From assembly GCF_003031265.1 (NCBI RefSeq), contig NZ_CP019966.1:4526001-4590000 (forward strand): a stretch of 64,000 bases of DNA, read 5' to 3'. The stretch comes from Rhodopseudomonas palustris (GTDB taxonomy: Bacteria > Pseudomonadota > Alphaproteobacteria > Rhizobiales > Xanthobacteraceae). Shown here one piece after another: positions 33,199 through 44,774 of the stretch; the first letter of the stretch is position 1, and each line of letters starts with the position of its first letter. A model generated the notes under the pieces. The model was given only the letters and a program-made list of their open reading frames with translations. It was not told where the DNA came from and searched no databases. Position numbers and translations under genes: made by a program.

Positions 33199-34338
33199 TT
33201 ATTCGAATGCATCCCGGGTGAGGTCCCAGGTCACCATGGTCTCGCCGTCCTGCGGCGCCTGTTGCCAGCTCTGGTCGCGCATCGAGACGTAGACGTCCTG
33301 CTCGCCGGCCTTCCAATGCTCGATCATGTTCAGCCGGGAGAAATCGTAGTCCTTCGACGACGCCTCATAGTCCCGCTTACGATAGATCAGATGCACCACG
33401 GTGACGGTGTTCTCTTTGGCCGCCTCATGCAGGATGGCGTAGGCCGGATCGTCACGCAATTCCGCCGGCAGCCGATCGATCAGATCGCGCAGCGCCTTGC
33501 GGGTGTTGTGGATCATCTTGTTCTTGTCGGTATTCAGCCGGGTGCGGCTGGAATAGCGGATGTCCTTCTCGCGCTCGGCGGCCTCCAGCAGTGTTTCCGG
33601 CAGGCGGCCGCGGGAGCTGAACAGATCGACCTGGAAGATCAAGAGATCGTCGCGCTGCTCGCAGTCCAGTACATAGTCGAGCGGCGTGTTGGAGGCGACG
33701 CCGCCGTCCCAATAATACTCGCCGTCGATCTCGATCGCCGGAAATCCGGGCGGCAGCGCGGCCGAAGCCATGATGTGCTCAGGGCCGACGGTCTGCTTGG
33801 TGGTATCGAAATACACGAAGTTGCCGGTGACGATGTTGACCGCACCGACACTCAGGCGGATGCCGTTGTGGTTGAGGCGGTCGAAATCGACCAGCCGCTC
33901 CAGCGTCGAACGCAGCGGCGCGGTGTCGTAATAGCTGAGGTGGGAAGGCTTACCAGACGGCAGCAGATGCGTCGGCGGAAACCGCGGGGTGAAGAAGCCC
34001 GGCACCCCGAAGGTGGCGATCATCGCCGCCGAGGTCTCATTGAACAGCGAATGCACGTGGTCGTCGCGCAGCAGCGGCTGCCACGGCACCGGCGACGACG
34101 CCATCTCCCAGAACTGCTTCAGCTTCTCGACGCGCTGCTCGCGCGGATTGCCCGCGATGATCGCGGCATTGATGGCGCCGATCGAGATGCCGGCGAGCCA
34201 TTGCGGCTCGAAATCGTGATGGCACAGCGCCTGGTAGGCGCCGGCCTGATACGCGCCGAGCGCACCGCCGCCTTGCAGCACCAGCACGCGGCGCGCGTCG
34301 CAGGGCCTTGCGGCCTTCCTGTGCGGTGTCGAGTCCAT
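33199..34338 (-). CDS. Patatin-like phospholipase with DUF3734 C-terminus
   Basis: 379 residues. Patatin domain about 15-230: oxyanion loop RVLVLQGGGALGAYQAG, nucleophile Ser in LAGISIGAINAAI, and the Asp of YWDGGVASNTPLDYV complete the Ser-Asp dyad. The last third (DIRYSSRTRLNTDKNKM..., then LSRLNMIEHWKAGEQD-like) is the DUF3734 extension. It may release fatty acids or hydrolyse 3-hydroxyalkanoate oligomers; its neighbour, hydroxybutyrate dehydrogenase, suggests a link to polyhydroxybutyrate turnover, an inference only. Both catalytic residues are present. Confidence 0.88.
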   Translation of the reverse strand: MDSTPHRKAARPCDARRVLVLQGGGALGAYQAGAYQALCHHDFEPQWLAGISIGAINAAIIAGNPREQRVEKLKQFWEMASSPVPWQPLLRDDHVHSLFNETSAAMIATFGVPGFFTPRFPPTHLLPSGKPSHLSYYDTAPLRSTLERLVDFDRLNHNGIRLSVGAVNIVTGNFVYFDTTKQTVGPEHIMASAALPPGFPAIEIDGEYYWDGGVASNTPLDYVLDCEQRDDLLIFQVDLFSSRGRLPETLLEAAEREKDIRYSSRTRLNTDKNKMIHNTRKALRDLIDRLPAELRDDPAYAILHEAAKENTVTVVHLIYRKRDYEASSKDYDFSRLNMIEHWKAGEQDVYVSMRDQSWQQAPQDGETMVTWDLTRDAFE

Positions 34339-34433
34339 CTGGTCGGTCGCACCTTAAGCAACAACGCCGGCAACTTGGCGATGCGCGGCGCCAGCGTCAA
34401 TTGCGCCAACGGAGGGAGCCGATCACGCCCGCT

Positions 34434-34949
34434 TTATCGGGGCGTGTCGGTGGAGGCGAGGATCATGGTCCAGAACACCTTGTATTTGGTGCCCGGCGCG
34501 TAGCTGGCGGCGATGCCGATCCGGTCGACGCCATTCTTCAGCATGTTGGCCCGATGCGGCGGCGAATCCCGCCAGCCCGAAAACGCTTCCGCCAGCGTGT
34601 GATAGCCCGCAGAGACGTTCTCGACCGCAACCGCTGCCGGATACCCGGAGGCGTTCAGCCGCTGCGCCAGCGGCGCCTTGACGTCATGGTCGAGCTTGTT
34701 GCGCCTTGCCATGGTCGAGGACTGGTCCTCGGCGAGCTTGGTCAGCGCCGGATCGACCGTCACCGGGCCAAGCCCGTTGTTCTGGCGATATTGTGAGATC
34801 ATGACGGCCGCTGCGGCGACATCGACCTTGGCACCCTCACGCGCCATGCTCTGATACATCGACGGCGTATCGACCGACGGTGCGACATCGCCGCCGGCAC
34901 AACCGGCCAGCACCAACAGGCCGAGAACGGCCATCACCCCGCGAAACAT
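34434..34949 (-). CDS. CAP/SCP-domain lipoprotein
   Basis: 171 residues. The start MFRGVMAVLGLLVLAGCAGG has a lipobox (LAGC), so the mature protein is a lipid-anchored lipoprotein. The CAP domain holds ISQYRQNNGLGPVTVDPALT, a His in KLDHDVKAPLAQRL and AFSGWRDSPPHRANMLKNGV, the conserved HRxNML-type block. Bacterial CAP proteins sit on the cell surface or periplasm; their function is unclear. Start at 34949 fits the signal peptide; an ATG at 34982 would add 11 residues. Confidence 0.83.
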   Translation of the reverse strand: MFRGVMAVLGLLVLAGCAGGDVAPSVDTPSMYQSMAREGAKVDVAAAAVMISQYRQNNGLGPVTVDPALTKLAEDQSSTMARRNKLDHDVKAPLAQRLNASGYPAAVAVENVSAGYHTLAEAFSGWRDSPPHRANMLKNGVDRIGIAASYAPGTKYKVFWTMILASTDTPR

Positions 34950-35150
34950 TGTCCAGATTCCCCATTCGCGCGCGATCGGCACTGCCGGCCCGTCACCGGC
35001 TCACGACGCGCCGAGCAGTTGTTGCACGTCAACAGTGGCTGAAAGGTGAAGATGGGCGCCCGAGCGCTGCGACTGAGAGCACCAGCAATTCGTACGAAAA
35101 AACGCGCCAAAACAAACGAGAGCAATCGGGTGAGGACATCAAAACGGCAA

Positions 35151-35174
35151 CGGCCCGGACTTGCGTCCGGGCCG
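35151..35174 (-). terminator. Intrinsic terminator after glnII
   Basis: CGGCCCGGAC/GTCCGGGCCG with a 4-base loop; on the minus strand TTGCCGTTTTG follows. It lies about 20 bases past the glutamine synthetase stop. Confidence 0.8.
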
Positions 35175-35194
35175 CGAGCAGTCGCCTTGGAGGT

Positions 35195-36232
35195 TCAGGC
35201 GGCGGCCGCCGACTTCGAGGTGGGGACCGACGAAATCGTCTTCAGAACCTGGGACGCGATCTGGTAGGGGTCGCCCTGCGAGTTCGGGCGGCGATCTTCC
35301 AGATAGCCCTTGTAGCCGTTGTTGACGAAGGAGTGCGGCACGCGGATCGAGGCGCCGCGATCGGCGATGCCGTAGGAGAATTTGTTCCACGGTGCGGTCT
35401 CGTGCTTGCCGGTGAGCCGCATGTGGTTGTCCGGACCGTACACCGCGATGTGGTCGTCGAGATTGTCTTCGAACGCCTTCATCAGCGATTCGAAATACTC
35501 CTTGCCGCCGACTTCCCGCATGTAGCTGGTCGAGAAGTTGCAGTGCATGCCCGAGCCGTTCCAGTCGGTGTCGCCGAGCGGCTTGCAGTGGAACTCGATA
35601 TCGATGCCGTACTTCTCGGTAAGACGCAGCATCAGGTAGCGCGCCATCCACATCTGGTCGGCGGCAGTCTTCGACCCCTTGCCGAACACCTGGAATTCCC
35701 ACTGGCCCTTCGCCACCTCGGCATTGATGCCTTCGTGGTTGATGCCGGCGGCGAGGCAGAGGTCGAGATGCTCTTCGACGATCTGGCGGGCGATATCACC
35801 GACGTGCTTGTAGCCAACGCCGGTGTAATACGGGCCCTGCGGAGCCGGATAGCCGGCCTCTGGGAAGCCGAGCGGGCGACCGTTCTTGTAAAAGAAGTAT
35901 TCCTGTTCGAAGCCGAACCAGGCGCCTTCGTCATCCAGAATGGTGGCGCGGGTGTTGGTCGGATGCGGGGTGACGCCGTCCGGCATCATCACTTCGCACA
36001 GAACCAGAATGCCGTTGTTCCGCGCAGCGTCCGGGTACATCGCGACCGGCTTCAGCACGCAGTCCGAGCTATGGCCTTCGGCCTGCATCGTGGACGAGCC
36101 GTCGAACCCCCACAGCGGAAGCTGCTCAAGCGTCGGATAGATCTCGAATTCCTTGATGGTGGTCTTGCCGCGCAGGTTCGGCGTCGGCTTGTAGCCGTCG
36201 AGCCAAATGTACTCGAGCTTGTACTTGGTCAT
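35195..36232 (-). CDS. glnII: Glutamine synthetase type II (GSII)
   Basis: 345 residues, the size of eukaryote-like GSII, much shorter than GlnA. Visible blocks: KLEYIWLDGYKPTPNLRGKT, LWGFDGSSTMQAEGHSSD, WFGFEQEYFFYKNGRPLGF (metal-binding Glu), INAEVAKGQWEFQVFG and NHMRLTGKHETAPWNKFSYG. It makes glutamine from glutamate, ammonia and ATP. Rhizobia carry both GSI and GSII; GSII is not adenylylated and is controlled by NtrC. A sigma-54 promoter lies 89 bases upstream, fitting that control, and the divergent gstI-like gene is a known regulator of glnII translation. Confidence 0.96.
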   Translation of the reverse strand: MTKYKLEYIWLDGYKPTPNLRGKTTIKEFEIYPTLEQLPLWGFDGSSTMQAEGHSSDCVLKPVAMYPDAARNNGILVLCEVMMPDGVTPHPTNTRATILDDEGAWFGFEQEYFFYKNGRPLGFPEAGYPAPQGPYYTGVGYKHVGDIARQIVEEHLDLCLAAGINHEGINAEVAKGQWEFQVFGKGSKTAADQMWMARYLMLRLTEKYGIDIEFHCKPLGDTDWNGSGMHCNFSTSYMREVGGKEYFESLMKAFEDNLDDHIAVYGPDNHMRLTGKHETAPWNKFSYGIADRGASIRVPHSFVNNGYKGYLEDRRPNSQGDPYQIASQVLKTISSVPTSKSAAAA

Positions 36233-36320
36233 GCGGTCCTCTCGTTGGAGATGCCACCGGTATTCGGCCGATGACGGACACGGAACCGCACCCGGCGGCC
36301 TTCGGTCCTGCGAACATGAA

Positions 36321-36335
36321 GCATTTAATATGCCA
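36321..36335 (-). promoter_or_regulatory. Sigma-54 promoter of glnII
   Basis: On the minus strand TGGCATATTAAATGC: GG at -24 and GC at -12 with correct spacing, close to the TGGCAC-N5-TTGC consensus. It lies 89 bases before the glnII ATG. I did not find a clear NtrC-binding palindrome further upstream. Confidence 0.75.
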
Positions 36336-36727
36336 AAATGAGCCAAATCGCCGCAGGCAGGTCCGCAGCGGTCGCGCGGCAAGTTCGATGCGCAAGACAG
36401 TGTGGGCCTTGCGCGGTCGCGGAGCGCGGAACGCCAGATTCCTCCGTATTTCCCCGCACCCACCGCGGTGAACAAAATTAACCCCTCGGGCGCACGATTT
36501 TCTCGGAAGGGGGGAGTGCGCAACCAAGCCATCCCGGCCGCGTTGCATCAATCCAATGCCGAGTTCGTCAGCAAACGGGCGAATGCGCAAAGAATCGCCA
36601 GCGGCTGGTTCTTTGTTGATCATTCTGCCTGCACGCGAAGCAATCGCGTTATCATCCGTTGCGGCGCGCGGCCAGACCGCTCGTCGAGCCAGCTTCATCG
36701 ACCCGAAGGAGAGAAAGGAGAGATCGC

Positions 36728-36910
36728 GTGAGTAGCCTGAATCAGACCTCCGCCAAGATCTACCAGTTCCCGGTCGGCGGCCGGGATGGAGCCAACCGCA
36801 CCGCGCTTCCGAGCAGCGAGGCGGCGTCGAATCCGGCCAATATCCTGACCTGCTCGAGCTGGTATCACGAGATCGCGATGCTTGAAGAGCAGTCCACCAA
36901 GCGGCCATGA
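36728..36910 (+). CDS. gstI: GstI-type small protein (DUF2735), putative glnII translation inhibitor
   Basis: 60 residues. Key motifs are SAKIYQFPVGGRDG near the start and SWYHEIAMLEEQ near the end, the DUF2735 signature. In Rhizobium leguminosarum the divergent small gene beside glnII, gstI, makes a 63-residue protein that lowers glnII expression after transcription; this gene matches in size, motif and divergent position. GTG start at 36728 with GGAGAG upstream. The glnII-gstI spacer is 495 bases and may hold more control sites. A strong terminator follows. Function assigned by analogy. Confidence 0.72.
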   Translation: MSSLNQTSAKIYQFPVGGRDGANRTALPSSEAASNPANILTCSSWYHEIAMLEEQSTKRP

Positions 36911-36959
36911 CACCGCAGCTTGCGCGGCGCCGCTGCCGTGATCAACAGAGCGACTGACG

Positions 36960-36990
36960 AAGGGCCGGCGCACGCGTTCGGCCCTTTTTG
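36960..36990 (+). terminator. Intrinsic terminator after the gstI-like gene
   Basis: AAGGGCCG and CGGCCCTT around an 11-base loop, then TTTTG on the plus strand; about 50 bases past the stop. Confidence 0.85.
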
Positions 36991-37015
36991 TTGCGCCGGA
37001 TCGCCCGCCTGATCA

Positions 37016-37951
37016 TCAGACGCCGAAGATCGACCAGCCCATGCGCTTTGTCAGCGCCTCCAGCGCGACGCGGCCGAGATGGGAGTTGCCCGCGGCATCG
37101 AGCCCCGGCGCCCACACCGCGATCGAGGCTTTGCCCGGCGCCACCGCGAGAATGCCGCCGCCGACGCCGCTCTTGCCCGGCAGGCCGACCCGATAGGCGA
37201 ATTCGCCCGAACCGTCATAGTGGCCGCAGGTCAGCATCAGCGCGTTGATGCGGCGCGCGCGTTCGCTCGACACCACGTTGAGTCCGGTCGACGGGTTCTG
37301 GCCGTTATGCGCCAGGAAGCGGCCGGCCATCGCCAGCTGTCGGCAGCTCATCGCGATCGCGCAGTGATGGAAATAGACGCCGAGCGTGTACTCGACCGGA
37401 TTGTCCAGCACCCCGAACGATTTCATGTAATTGGCGAGCGCAGCGTTGCGGAATCCGGTGCGCTGCTCGGACTTCGCCACCGCTTCATCGATCGCGACGG
37501 TGGAATCACCGGCCAGAAACTGCATGAAGCGCAGGATTTCGCCGAGCGCTTCGCGCGGCTGATGCCCGGACAGGATCAGATCGGTGACGGCGATCGCGCC
37601 GGCATTGATGAACGGATTGCGCGGGATGCCGCGCTCGTGCTCGAGCTGCACGATCGAGTTGAAGGCGGAGCCCGACGGCTCACGGCCGACGCGCCGCCAC
37701 AGCCGATCGCCGGCCTTGCCCAGCGCCAGCGTCAGCGTGAACACCTTCGAGATGCTCTGGATCGAGAACGGCACGTCGGCATCACCGGCGGCGGCGACAT
37801 GGCCGTCGGCACCGATCACCGCGAGGCCGAACGCTTTCGGATCGACCCGCGCCAGTTCCGGAATGTAGCTCGCCACCTCGCCGCGGTCCGTCCGCTGCGC
37901 CATCTCATCGGCGATTTCGGCAACGACACGGTCGAGAAGCTGATTGCTCAT
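37016..37951 (-). CDS. glsA: Glutaminase
   Basis: 311 residues, the size of bacterial beta-lactamase-fold glutaminases. Motifs: [20 protein letters not shown] (nucleophile Ser in SIS-K), [49 protein letters not shown] and [19 protein letters not shown]. It hydrolyses glutamine to glutamate and ammonia, the reverse direction to glutamine synthetase nearby. Start at 37951 because the shorter form keeps the family N-terminus. Convergent with the gstI-like gene. Confidence 0.93.
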   Translation of the reverse strand: MSNQLLDRVVAEIADEMAQRTDRGEVASYIPELARVDPKAFGLAVIGADGHVAAAGDADVPFSIQSISKVFTLTLALGKAGDRLWRRVGREPSGSAFNSIVQLEHERGIPRNPFINAGAIAVTDLILSGHQPREALGEILRFMQFLAGDSTVAIDEAVAKSEQRTGFRNAALANYMKSFGVLDNPVEYTLGVYFHHCAIAMSCRQLAMAGRFLAHNGQNPSTGLNVVSSERARRINALMLTCGHYDGSGEFAYRVGLPGKSGVGGGILAVAPGKASIAVWAPGLDAAGNSHLGRVALEALTKRMGWSIFGV

Positions 37952-38003
37952 GGCGGCGCATTTGATGCAAAGCGCGCACCAGGTCAATCGACAAAGACAG
38001 CCG

Positions 38004-38084
38004 CGTCATTGCGAGGAGCGGAGCGACGAAGCAATCCATGCCGCACGCGGGGCGCTGGATTGCTTCGCTGCGCTCGCAATGACG
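38004..38084. repeat. Dispersed palindromic repeat, type C (second copy)
   Basis: CGTCATTGCGAGGAGCGG and GCGACGAAGCAATCC on the left, GGATTGCTTCGCTGCG and CTCGCAATGACG on the right. Same family as 25632-25716, better preserved. It lies between glsA and the end of the sulfite reductase operon. Confidence 0.85.
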
Positions 38085-38096
38085 AATGCGTTCGGG

Positions 38097-38606
38097 CTAC
38101 GTCGCCGACGTCAGATGCCGCTGGCGGCGGAGCTGCAGCGCGCTGCGGTGACCGTCGCCTGTGGGCTGATAGAACTCGGTGTAGCGATGCGTCGCTTCGC
38201 CGAAGGCGTGCGCGTCGGCTTCCTTCTTGACGTCGAGCGTGTCGAAGCCATTGCGGACCAGGAAGGTGAACTGGTCACGCAGCACCTGCCCGGTGGCGCG
38301 CAGTTCGCCGCGATAACCATAGACCTCTCGCAGCCGCCGCGCTTGGCTGTGGGCGCGGCCATCCTTGTAGGTGGGAAACACCAGCGCGATCAGCGCCAGA
38401 CGGTCGAGCCAGGGCTTCAGCTCGGCGACATCCCGGTTGTTCGGCCAGATCACGCCGAGCGGGCTGTTGCGCGCCACCAGGCGCTCGGGATCGGCCAGGA
38501 AGCGCGCAGCCGAAATCAGCACCGAACCCGCGGCCGGCAACTCTGCGTCGTCGGCGACGGCAACGAACTCATCGACCGAAATCTGTCCGTTCTTAACGAG
38601 TGGCAT
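38097..38606 (-). CDS. DUF934 protein of the sulfite reduction operon
   Basis: 169 residues. The family core is visible: AELKPWLDRLALIALVFPTY, KDGRAHSQARRLREVYGYRG, ELRATGQVLRDQFTFLVRNG and ALQLRRQR close to the end. DUF934 genes nearly always accompany cysI/cysH and are thought to assist sulfite reduction, but no activity is proven. The start overlaps the cysI stop by 14 bases, so it is the last gene of cysG-DUF2849-cysI-DUF934. RBS lies within cysI. Confidence 0.87.
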   Translation of the reverse strand: MPLVKNGQISVDEFVAVADDAELPAAGSVLISAARFLADPERLVARNSPLGVIWPNNRDVAELKPWLDRLALIALVFPTYKDGRAHSQARRLREVYGYRGELRATGQVLRDQFTFLVRNGFDTLDVKKEADAHAFGEATHRYTEFYQPTGDGHRSALQLRRQRHLTSAT

Positions 38607-40248
38607 AGACCCGCTCCTTGAAGGGCTCGACGCCGAGGCGCTTCACGGCGTCGACGAACAATTCGTCCGGCCGCTGCCGCAGGCTGAGATAGGCCTCGAC
38701 GATATCTTCGATCACGTCGGCGACTTCGCCGTACGGCACCGCGGGGCCAATCAGAACGCCGAGTTCGGCGCCTTCGTCGGCACGACCGCCGATGGTGATC
38801 TGATAGAACTCCTCGCCGTTCTTCTCGACACCGAGAATGCCGATATGGCCGACGTGGTGATGGCCGCAGGCATTGATGCAGCCGGAAATGTTGATGTGCA
38901 GCCGCCCGATCAGCGCGGCGGTCTCGGGGCTGGCGAACCGGCGCGACAATTCCTGGGCGATCGGGATCGACCGCGCATTCGCCAGCGAGCAGTAATCGAG
39001 CCCCGGGCAAGCAATGATGTCACTGACCAGACCGACGTTCGGTGTGGCAAGACCGAGCTTGTCGAGCGCGGCCCACAGCGCCGGCAGGTCACGCTTGGCG
39101 ACATGTGGGAGCACCAGATTCTGCTCATGGCCGACGCGGATCTCGCCGAACGAGTATTTGTCGGCCAGGTCTGCGACCGCATCCATCTGCTCGGCGGTGG
39201 CATCACCGGGCGGGCCGCCTGCCGGTTTCAGCGACAACGTCACGATGGCATAGCCATCCTGGCGGTGCGGCGCGACCGAGTTGTTGCGCCACGCTTCGAA
39301 CCGCGCATCGCCGGCCGCGGCGCGCAGCTCGTCAGGTTCGGCCGGCAGCTTCTCATAGGCCGGATAGATGAAGCGCGAGCGGATATCCTCGATCATCTCG
39401 TCATCGAGCGTCAGCGGGCCGTCGGCGATCTCGCGCCACGCCTGTTCGACCTCGGCGGCAAACTTCTCGATGCCGAGCTCGTGCACCAGGATCTTGATGC
39501 GCGCCTTGTAGATGTTGTCACGGCGTCCGTACTGGTTGTAGACGCGCAGGATCGCCTCGATGTAGCTGAGGATGTCGCGGCCCGCGACGAATGACTTGAT
39601 GGTCCGGCCGATGAACGGGCTGCGACCGAGCCCGCCGCCGACCAGAACTTCGAAGCCGGTCTCGCCGGCGTCATTCCTGACCAGCTTGAGGCCAATGTCG
39701 TGGATCTTGATCGCGGCGCGATCGTGATCCGACGCAGTGATGGCGAACTTGAACTTACGCGGCAGGAACGAGAATTCCGGATGCAGCGCGGTGTGCTGGC
39801 GCAGGATTTCGGCCCAGACCCGCGGGTCCTCGACCTCGCCCGGCGCAACGCCAGCCCACTGATCGGCGGTGACGTTGCGGGTGCAATTGCCCGAGGTTTG
39901 CATCGCGTGGATGCCGACTTCGGCAAGATCCGCAAGCGCGTCGGGCAGATCCTTCAGCGCGATCCAATTGAACTGGATGTTCTGCCGGGTGGTGAAATGG
40001 CCATAGCCGCGGTCGTAGGTCCGCGCCACATGCGCCAGCTTCCGGAGCTGCGCCGACGACAGCGTGCCGTACGGAATCGCCACGCGAAACATGTAGGCGT
40101 GGAGCTGCAGGTAGACGCCGTTCATCAGCCGCAGCGGCTTGAACTCGTCCTCGGTGAGGTCGCCTGAGAGACGGCGGCTCACCTGGTCGCGGAATTCTTC
40201 GACGCGCTCGTGAACGATGGCGCGGTCGATGTCGTCGTAAGCATACAT
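38593..40248 (-). CDS. cysI: Sulfite (or nitrite/sulfite) reductase hemoprotein
   Basis: 551 residues, ferredoxin-nitrite/sulfite reductase type. The repeat halves each start with a parachute domain; the siroheme-Fe4S4 cysteines are in IIACPGLDYCSLANARS and HINISGCINACGHHHVGHIG (C-x5-C and C-x3-C). Upstream MQTSGNCTRNVTADQWAGVA marks the substrate side (Arg/Lys for sulfite). It reduces sulfite to sulfide with six electrons for cysteine synthesis. It could reduce nitrite, but siroheme synthase and DUF934 neighbours favour sulfite. Start at 40248 at the family N-terminus MYAYDDIDRAIVHER. Confidence 0.9.
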   Translation of the reverse strand: MYAYDDIDRAIVHERVEEFRDQVSRRLSGDLTEDEFKPLRLMNGVYLQLHAYMFRVAIPYGTLSSAQLRKLAHVARTYDRGYGHFTTRQNIQFNWIALKDLPDALADLAEVGIHAMQTSGNCTRNVTADQWAGVAPGEVEDPRVWAEILRQHTALHPEFSFLPRKFKFAITASDHDRAAIKIHDIGLKLVRNDAGETGFEVLVGGGLGRSPFIGRTIKSFVAGRDILSYIEAILRVYNQYGRRDNIYKARIKILVHELGIEKFAAEVEQAWREIADGPLTLDDEMIEDIRSRFIYPAYEKLPAEPDELRAAAGDARFEAWRNNSVAPHRQDGYAIVTLSLKPAGGPPGDATAEQMDAVADLADKYSFGEIRVGHEQNLVLPHVAKRDLPALWAALDKLGLATPNVGLVSDIIACPGLDYCSLANARSIPIAQELSRRFASPETAALIGRLHINISGCINACGHHHVGHIGILGVEKNGEEFYQITIGGRADEGAELGVLIGPAVPYGEVADVIEDIVEAYLSLRQRPDELFVDAVKRLGVEPFKERVYATR

Positions 40249-40258
40249 GAAACAGCCC

Positions 40259-40573
40259 TCAAACCTGGACGGGCAGCGCGATGGTGACGCCATTGCGGCG
40301 GATTTTCTCGCGCAGATTGCCGGGACTGATCGCCCCGTCGGCGCCGATTTCCACCGGCGCGATGTAGGCACCAACCGCGCCGACATCATCGGCGGTCGCA
40401 GCGGCGAGCAGCGCGCGCGCCGGCTCGGCCTCGCGCACGATGGCGGCGTCGGCCAGATCGGTCGACCAGCCGCTCTGCGCGGTTCGATAAATCACCACGC
40501 CATCGGTGGTTCGGTTTGCGGTCACCACCGAGGGACCGGTGATCTTGATCTTCTGTTGCAGCGGGGACGTCAT
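40259..40573 (-). CDS. DUF2849 protein of the sulfite reduction operon
   Basis: 104 residues: KITGPSVVTANRTTDGVVIY, RTAQSGWSTDLADAAIVREA and GNLREKIRRNGVTIALPVQ. The DUF2849 family is found between cysG and cysI in alphaproteobacteria. Function unknown; its place in the operon suggests help with siroheme or electron delivery. The ATG at 40573 overlaps the cysG stop by four bases (ATGA); the cysI ATG follows 10 bases after its own stop. Confidence 0.85.
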   Translation of the reverse strand: MTSPLQQKIKITGPSVVTANRTTDGVVIYRTAQSGWSTDLADAAIVREAEPARALLAAATADDVGAVGAYIAPVEIGADGAISPGNLREKIRRNGVTIALPVQV

Positions 40574-42006
40574 TCGGCGGCCATCTGATAGGTCGAAACG
40601 AGTTGCAGGAGTTGTTGCTGGCGCCACGGCGCCGAGTGCGCGACGACGTCGCCGATCACCAGCAGTGCCGGGCCGCCGTCGACCTGCTCGACCAGCGCCG
40701 GCAGATCTTCGAGCGTGCCGACGGCCGAGCCAGCGTCCGGACGCGTCACCCGCGCGAACACGCCGACCGGGGTATCGGCCGCGCGGCCGGCGGCGAGCAG
40801 CCCTTCGCGGATCGTCGGCGCCGCGCTCATGCCCATGTAGACCACGACCGTCATTTTCTGATCAGTCAGCGCCGACCAGTCGACGGCCTCGGCATCCTTG
40901 GCCTTGTGGGCTGTGAGAAAGGTGATGCGCAGCGCCTCGTGGCGATAGGTCAGCGGCACCTCGAACTGCGACGCCGCACCAAGCGCCGCGCTGATACCCG
41001 GCACCACCGCGTAAGACACGCCGGCCTCGCGCAGCGCTTCGACCTCTTCACCGCCGCGGCCGAACACGAATGGATCGCCGCCCTTCAGCCGCACGGCGCG
41101 CTGGCCGGACCGAGCCGCTTCGACCAGCAGCTTGTTGATCGCGTCCTGACCGATGCCCGGCTGGCCGACACGGCGGCCCACCGGCACGCGTTTGGCGTCG
41201 CGCCGGATGCGGTCGAGAATTTCGGGCGAAACCAGCTCGTCGTAGAACACCACGTCGGCGTCCGACAGCGCCCGGAGAGCTTTGAGCGTCAACAAATCAG
41301 GATCACCGGGACCGGCGCCGACGATGCTGACGTGACCGTCAGCGCGGCGGCCGAGCGAATGCCGCGCGTAGTCTGTAGCGTCGTCGATCTTCTTCAGTTC
41401 GGTCTCGGCATCCGCCAGCCGCCCGTCGAGCACCGCGCGGCCGATCGGGCCGTCGACGACGCGCTCCCAGAACCGGCGGCGCAGCGGGAATTCAGGAATC
41501 CGTGTCTTGATCGGCGTGCGCCAGCGGCCGATCAGCGCGGCCAGCTCGCCGATCCGCGCCGGCACCACGGTCTCGATCAGTTCGCGGAGACGACGCGCTA
41601 CCACCGGCGAAGACCCGCCGGTACCGATCGCCACCACCACGTCGCCGCGATCGACGATCGCGGGAAAGATGAAGGTCGAGTGCGACAGCTCGTCCATGAC
41701 GTTGACCGGCACGCCGAGTGCCCGCGCCTTCGCGGCCAGCGGGGCAGCGATCTCGCCAGCACCCGCACACAGCAGCGCGATCGCGCCGGTGAGGTCAGCG
41801 GCGGCCGGATCGCCGTCCGGGAAACTCACCCGCGCCCGCTCGGCCTCGGTCAGGCCGGCCAGATCGCGGTCGCCATCGGTGACGTACCAGCGGACCGAAG
41901 CACCGGCGCCGAGCAACAGCCGCAGCTTGGCGCGCGCCATCTCGCCGGCGCCCACCAGCACCACGGGTCCCGTCGCCAGATCCAGAAACACTGGAAGAAA
42001 TCGCAT
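40570..42006 (-). CDS. cysG: Siroheme synthase CysG
   Basis: 478 residues, a fusion of two parts. N-terminal (about 1-210) precorrin-2 dehydrogenase/sirohydrochlorin ferrochelatase: GPVVLVGAGEMARAKLRLL, VNVMDELSHSTFIFPAIVDR. C-terminal (about 220-470) uroporphyrinogen III methyltransferase: VSIVGAGPGDPDLLTLKALR, VGRRVGQPGIGQDAINKLLV, RLKGGDPFVFGRGGEEVEAL, VPGISAALGAASQFEVPLTY. It makes siroheme for the reductase in the same operon. First gene of the operon; 400 bases of leader separate it from glcB. Confidence 0.94.
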   Translation of the reverse strand: MRFLPVFLDLATGPVVLVGAGEMARAKLRLLLGAGASVRWYVTDGDRDLAGLTEAERARVSFPDGDPAAADLTGAIALLCAGAGEIAAPLAAKARALGVPVNVMDELSHSTFIFPAIVDRGDVVVAIGTGGSSPVVARRLRELIETVVPARIGELAALIGRWRTPIKTRIPEFPLRRRFWERVVDGPIGRAVLDGRLADAETELKKIDDATDYARHSLGRRADGHVSIVGAGPGDPDLLTLKALRALSDADVVFYDELVSPEILDRIRRDAKRVPVGRRVGQPGIGQDAINKLLVEAARSGQRAVRLKGGDPFVFGRGGEEVEALREAGVSYAVVPGISAALGAASQFEVPLTYRHEALRITFLTAHKAKDAEAVDWSALTDQKMTVVVYMGMSAAPTIREGLLAAGRAADTPVGVFARVTRPDAGSAVGTLEDLPALVEQVDGGPALLVIGDVVAHSAPWRQQQLLQLVSTYQMAAE

Positions 42007-44581
<2,575 letters not shown>

Positions 44582-44612
44582 ATCAGCAGACCTGTTACTT
44601 CCGCAGTCACGA

Positions 44613-44640
44613 GACCTCCCCCGCCAGGGGGAGGTCTTTT
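44613..44640 (+). terminator. Intrinsic terminator after glcB
   Basis: GACCTCCCCC/GGGGGAGGTC with a 4-base loop, then TTTTGCTTT; 32 bases past the glcB stop. Confidence 0.9.
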
Positions 44641-44721
44641 GCTTTGGTAGCTCGTTACTTGCTGCTGATTTCGAGGCCGCAAAGCGCAAGCCTTGGGTGA
44701 CGGCTTGCCGCAGCGGAAGCC

Positions 44722-44746
44722 GGAACCATCCTCAGCACCGCCCGTT
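44722..44746 (+). promoter_or_regulatory. EcfG-type promoter of csbD
   Basis: GGAAC (44722-44726), 16 bases, CGTT (44743-44746): a perfect match to the alphaproteobacterial general-stress sigma consensus. The csbD ATG is 29 bases beyond the -10, leaving a leader of about 22 bases. Confidence 0.8.
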
Positions 44747-44774
44747 GACCGGCATCCAAACATTGGAGGACAGG

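Noticed and set aside
36283..36310. GGAAC-N16-CGGT on the plus strand in the glnII-gstI spacer as an EcfG promoter for gstI.
   Set aside because: One mismatch in the -10 and more than 400 bases from the gene; nitrogen control is the expected regulation here.
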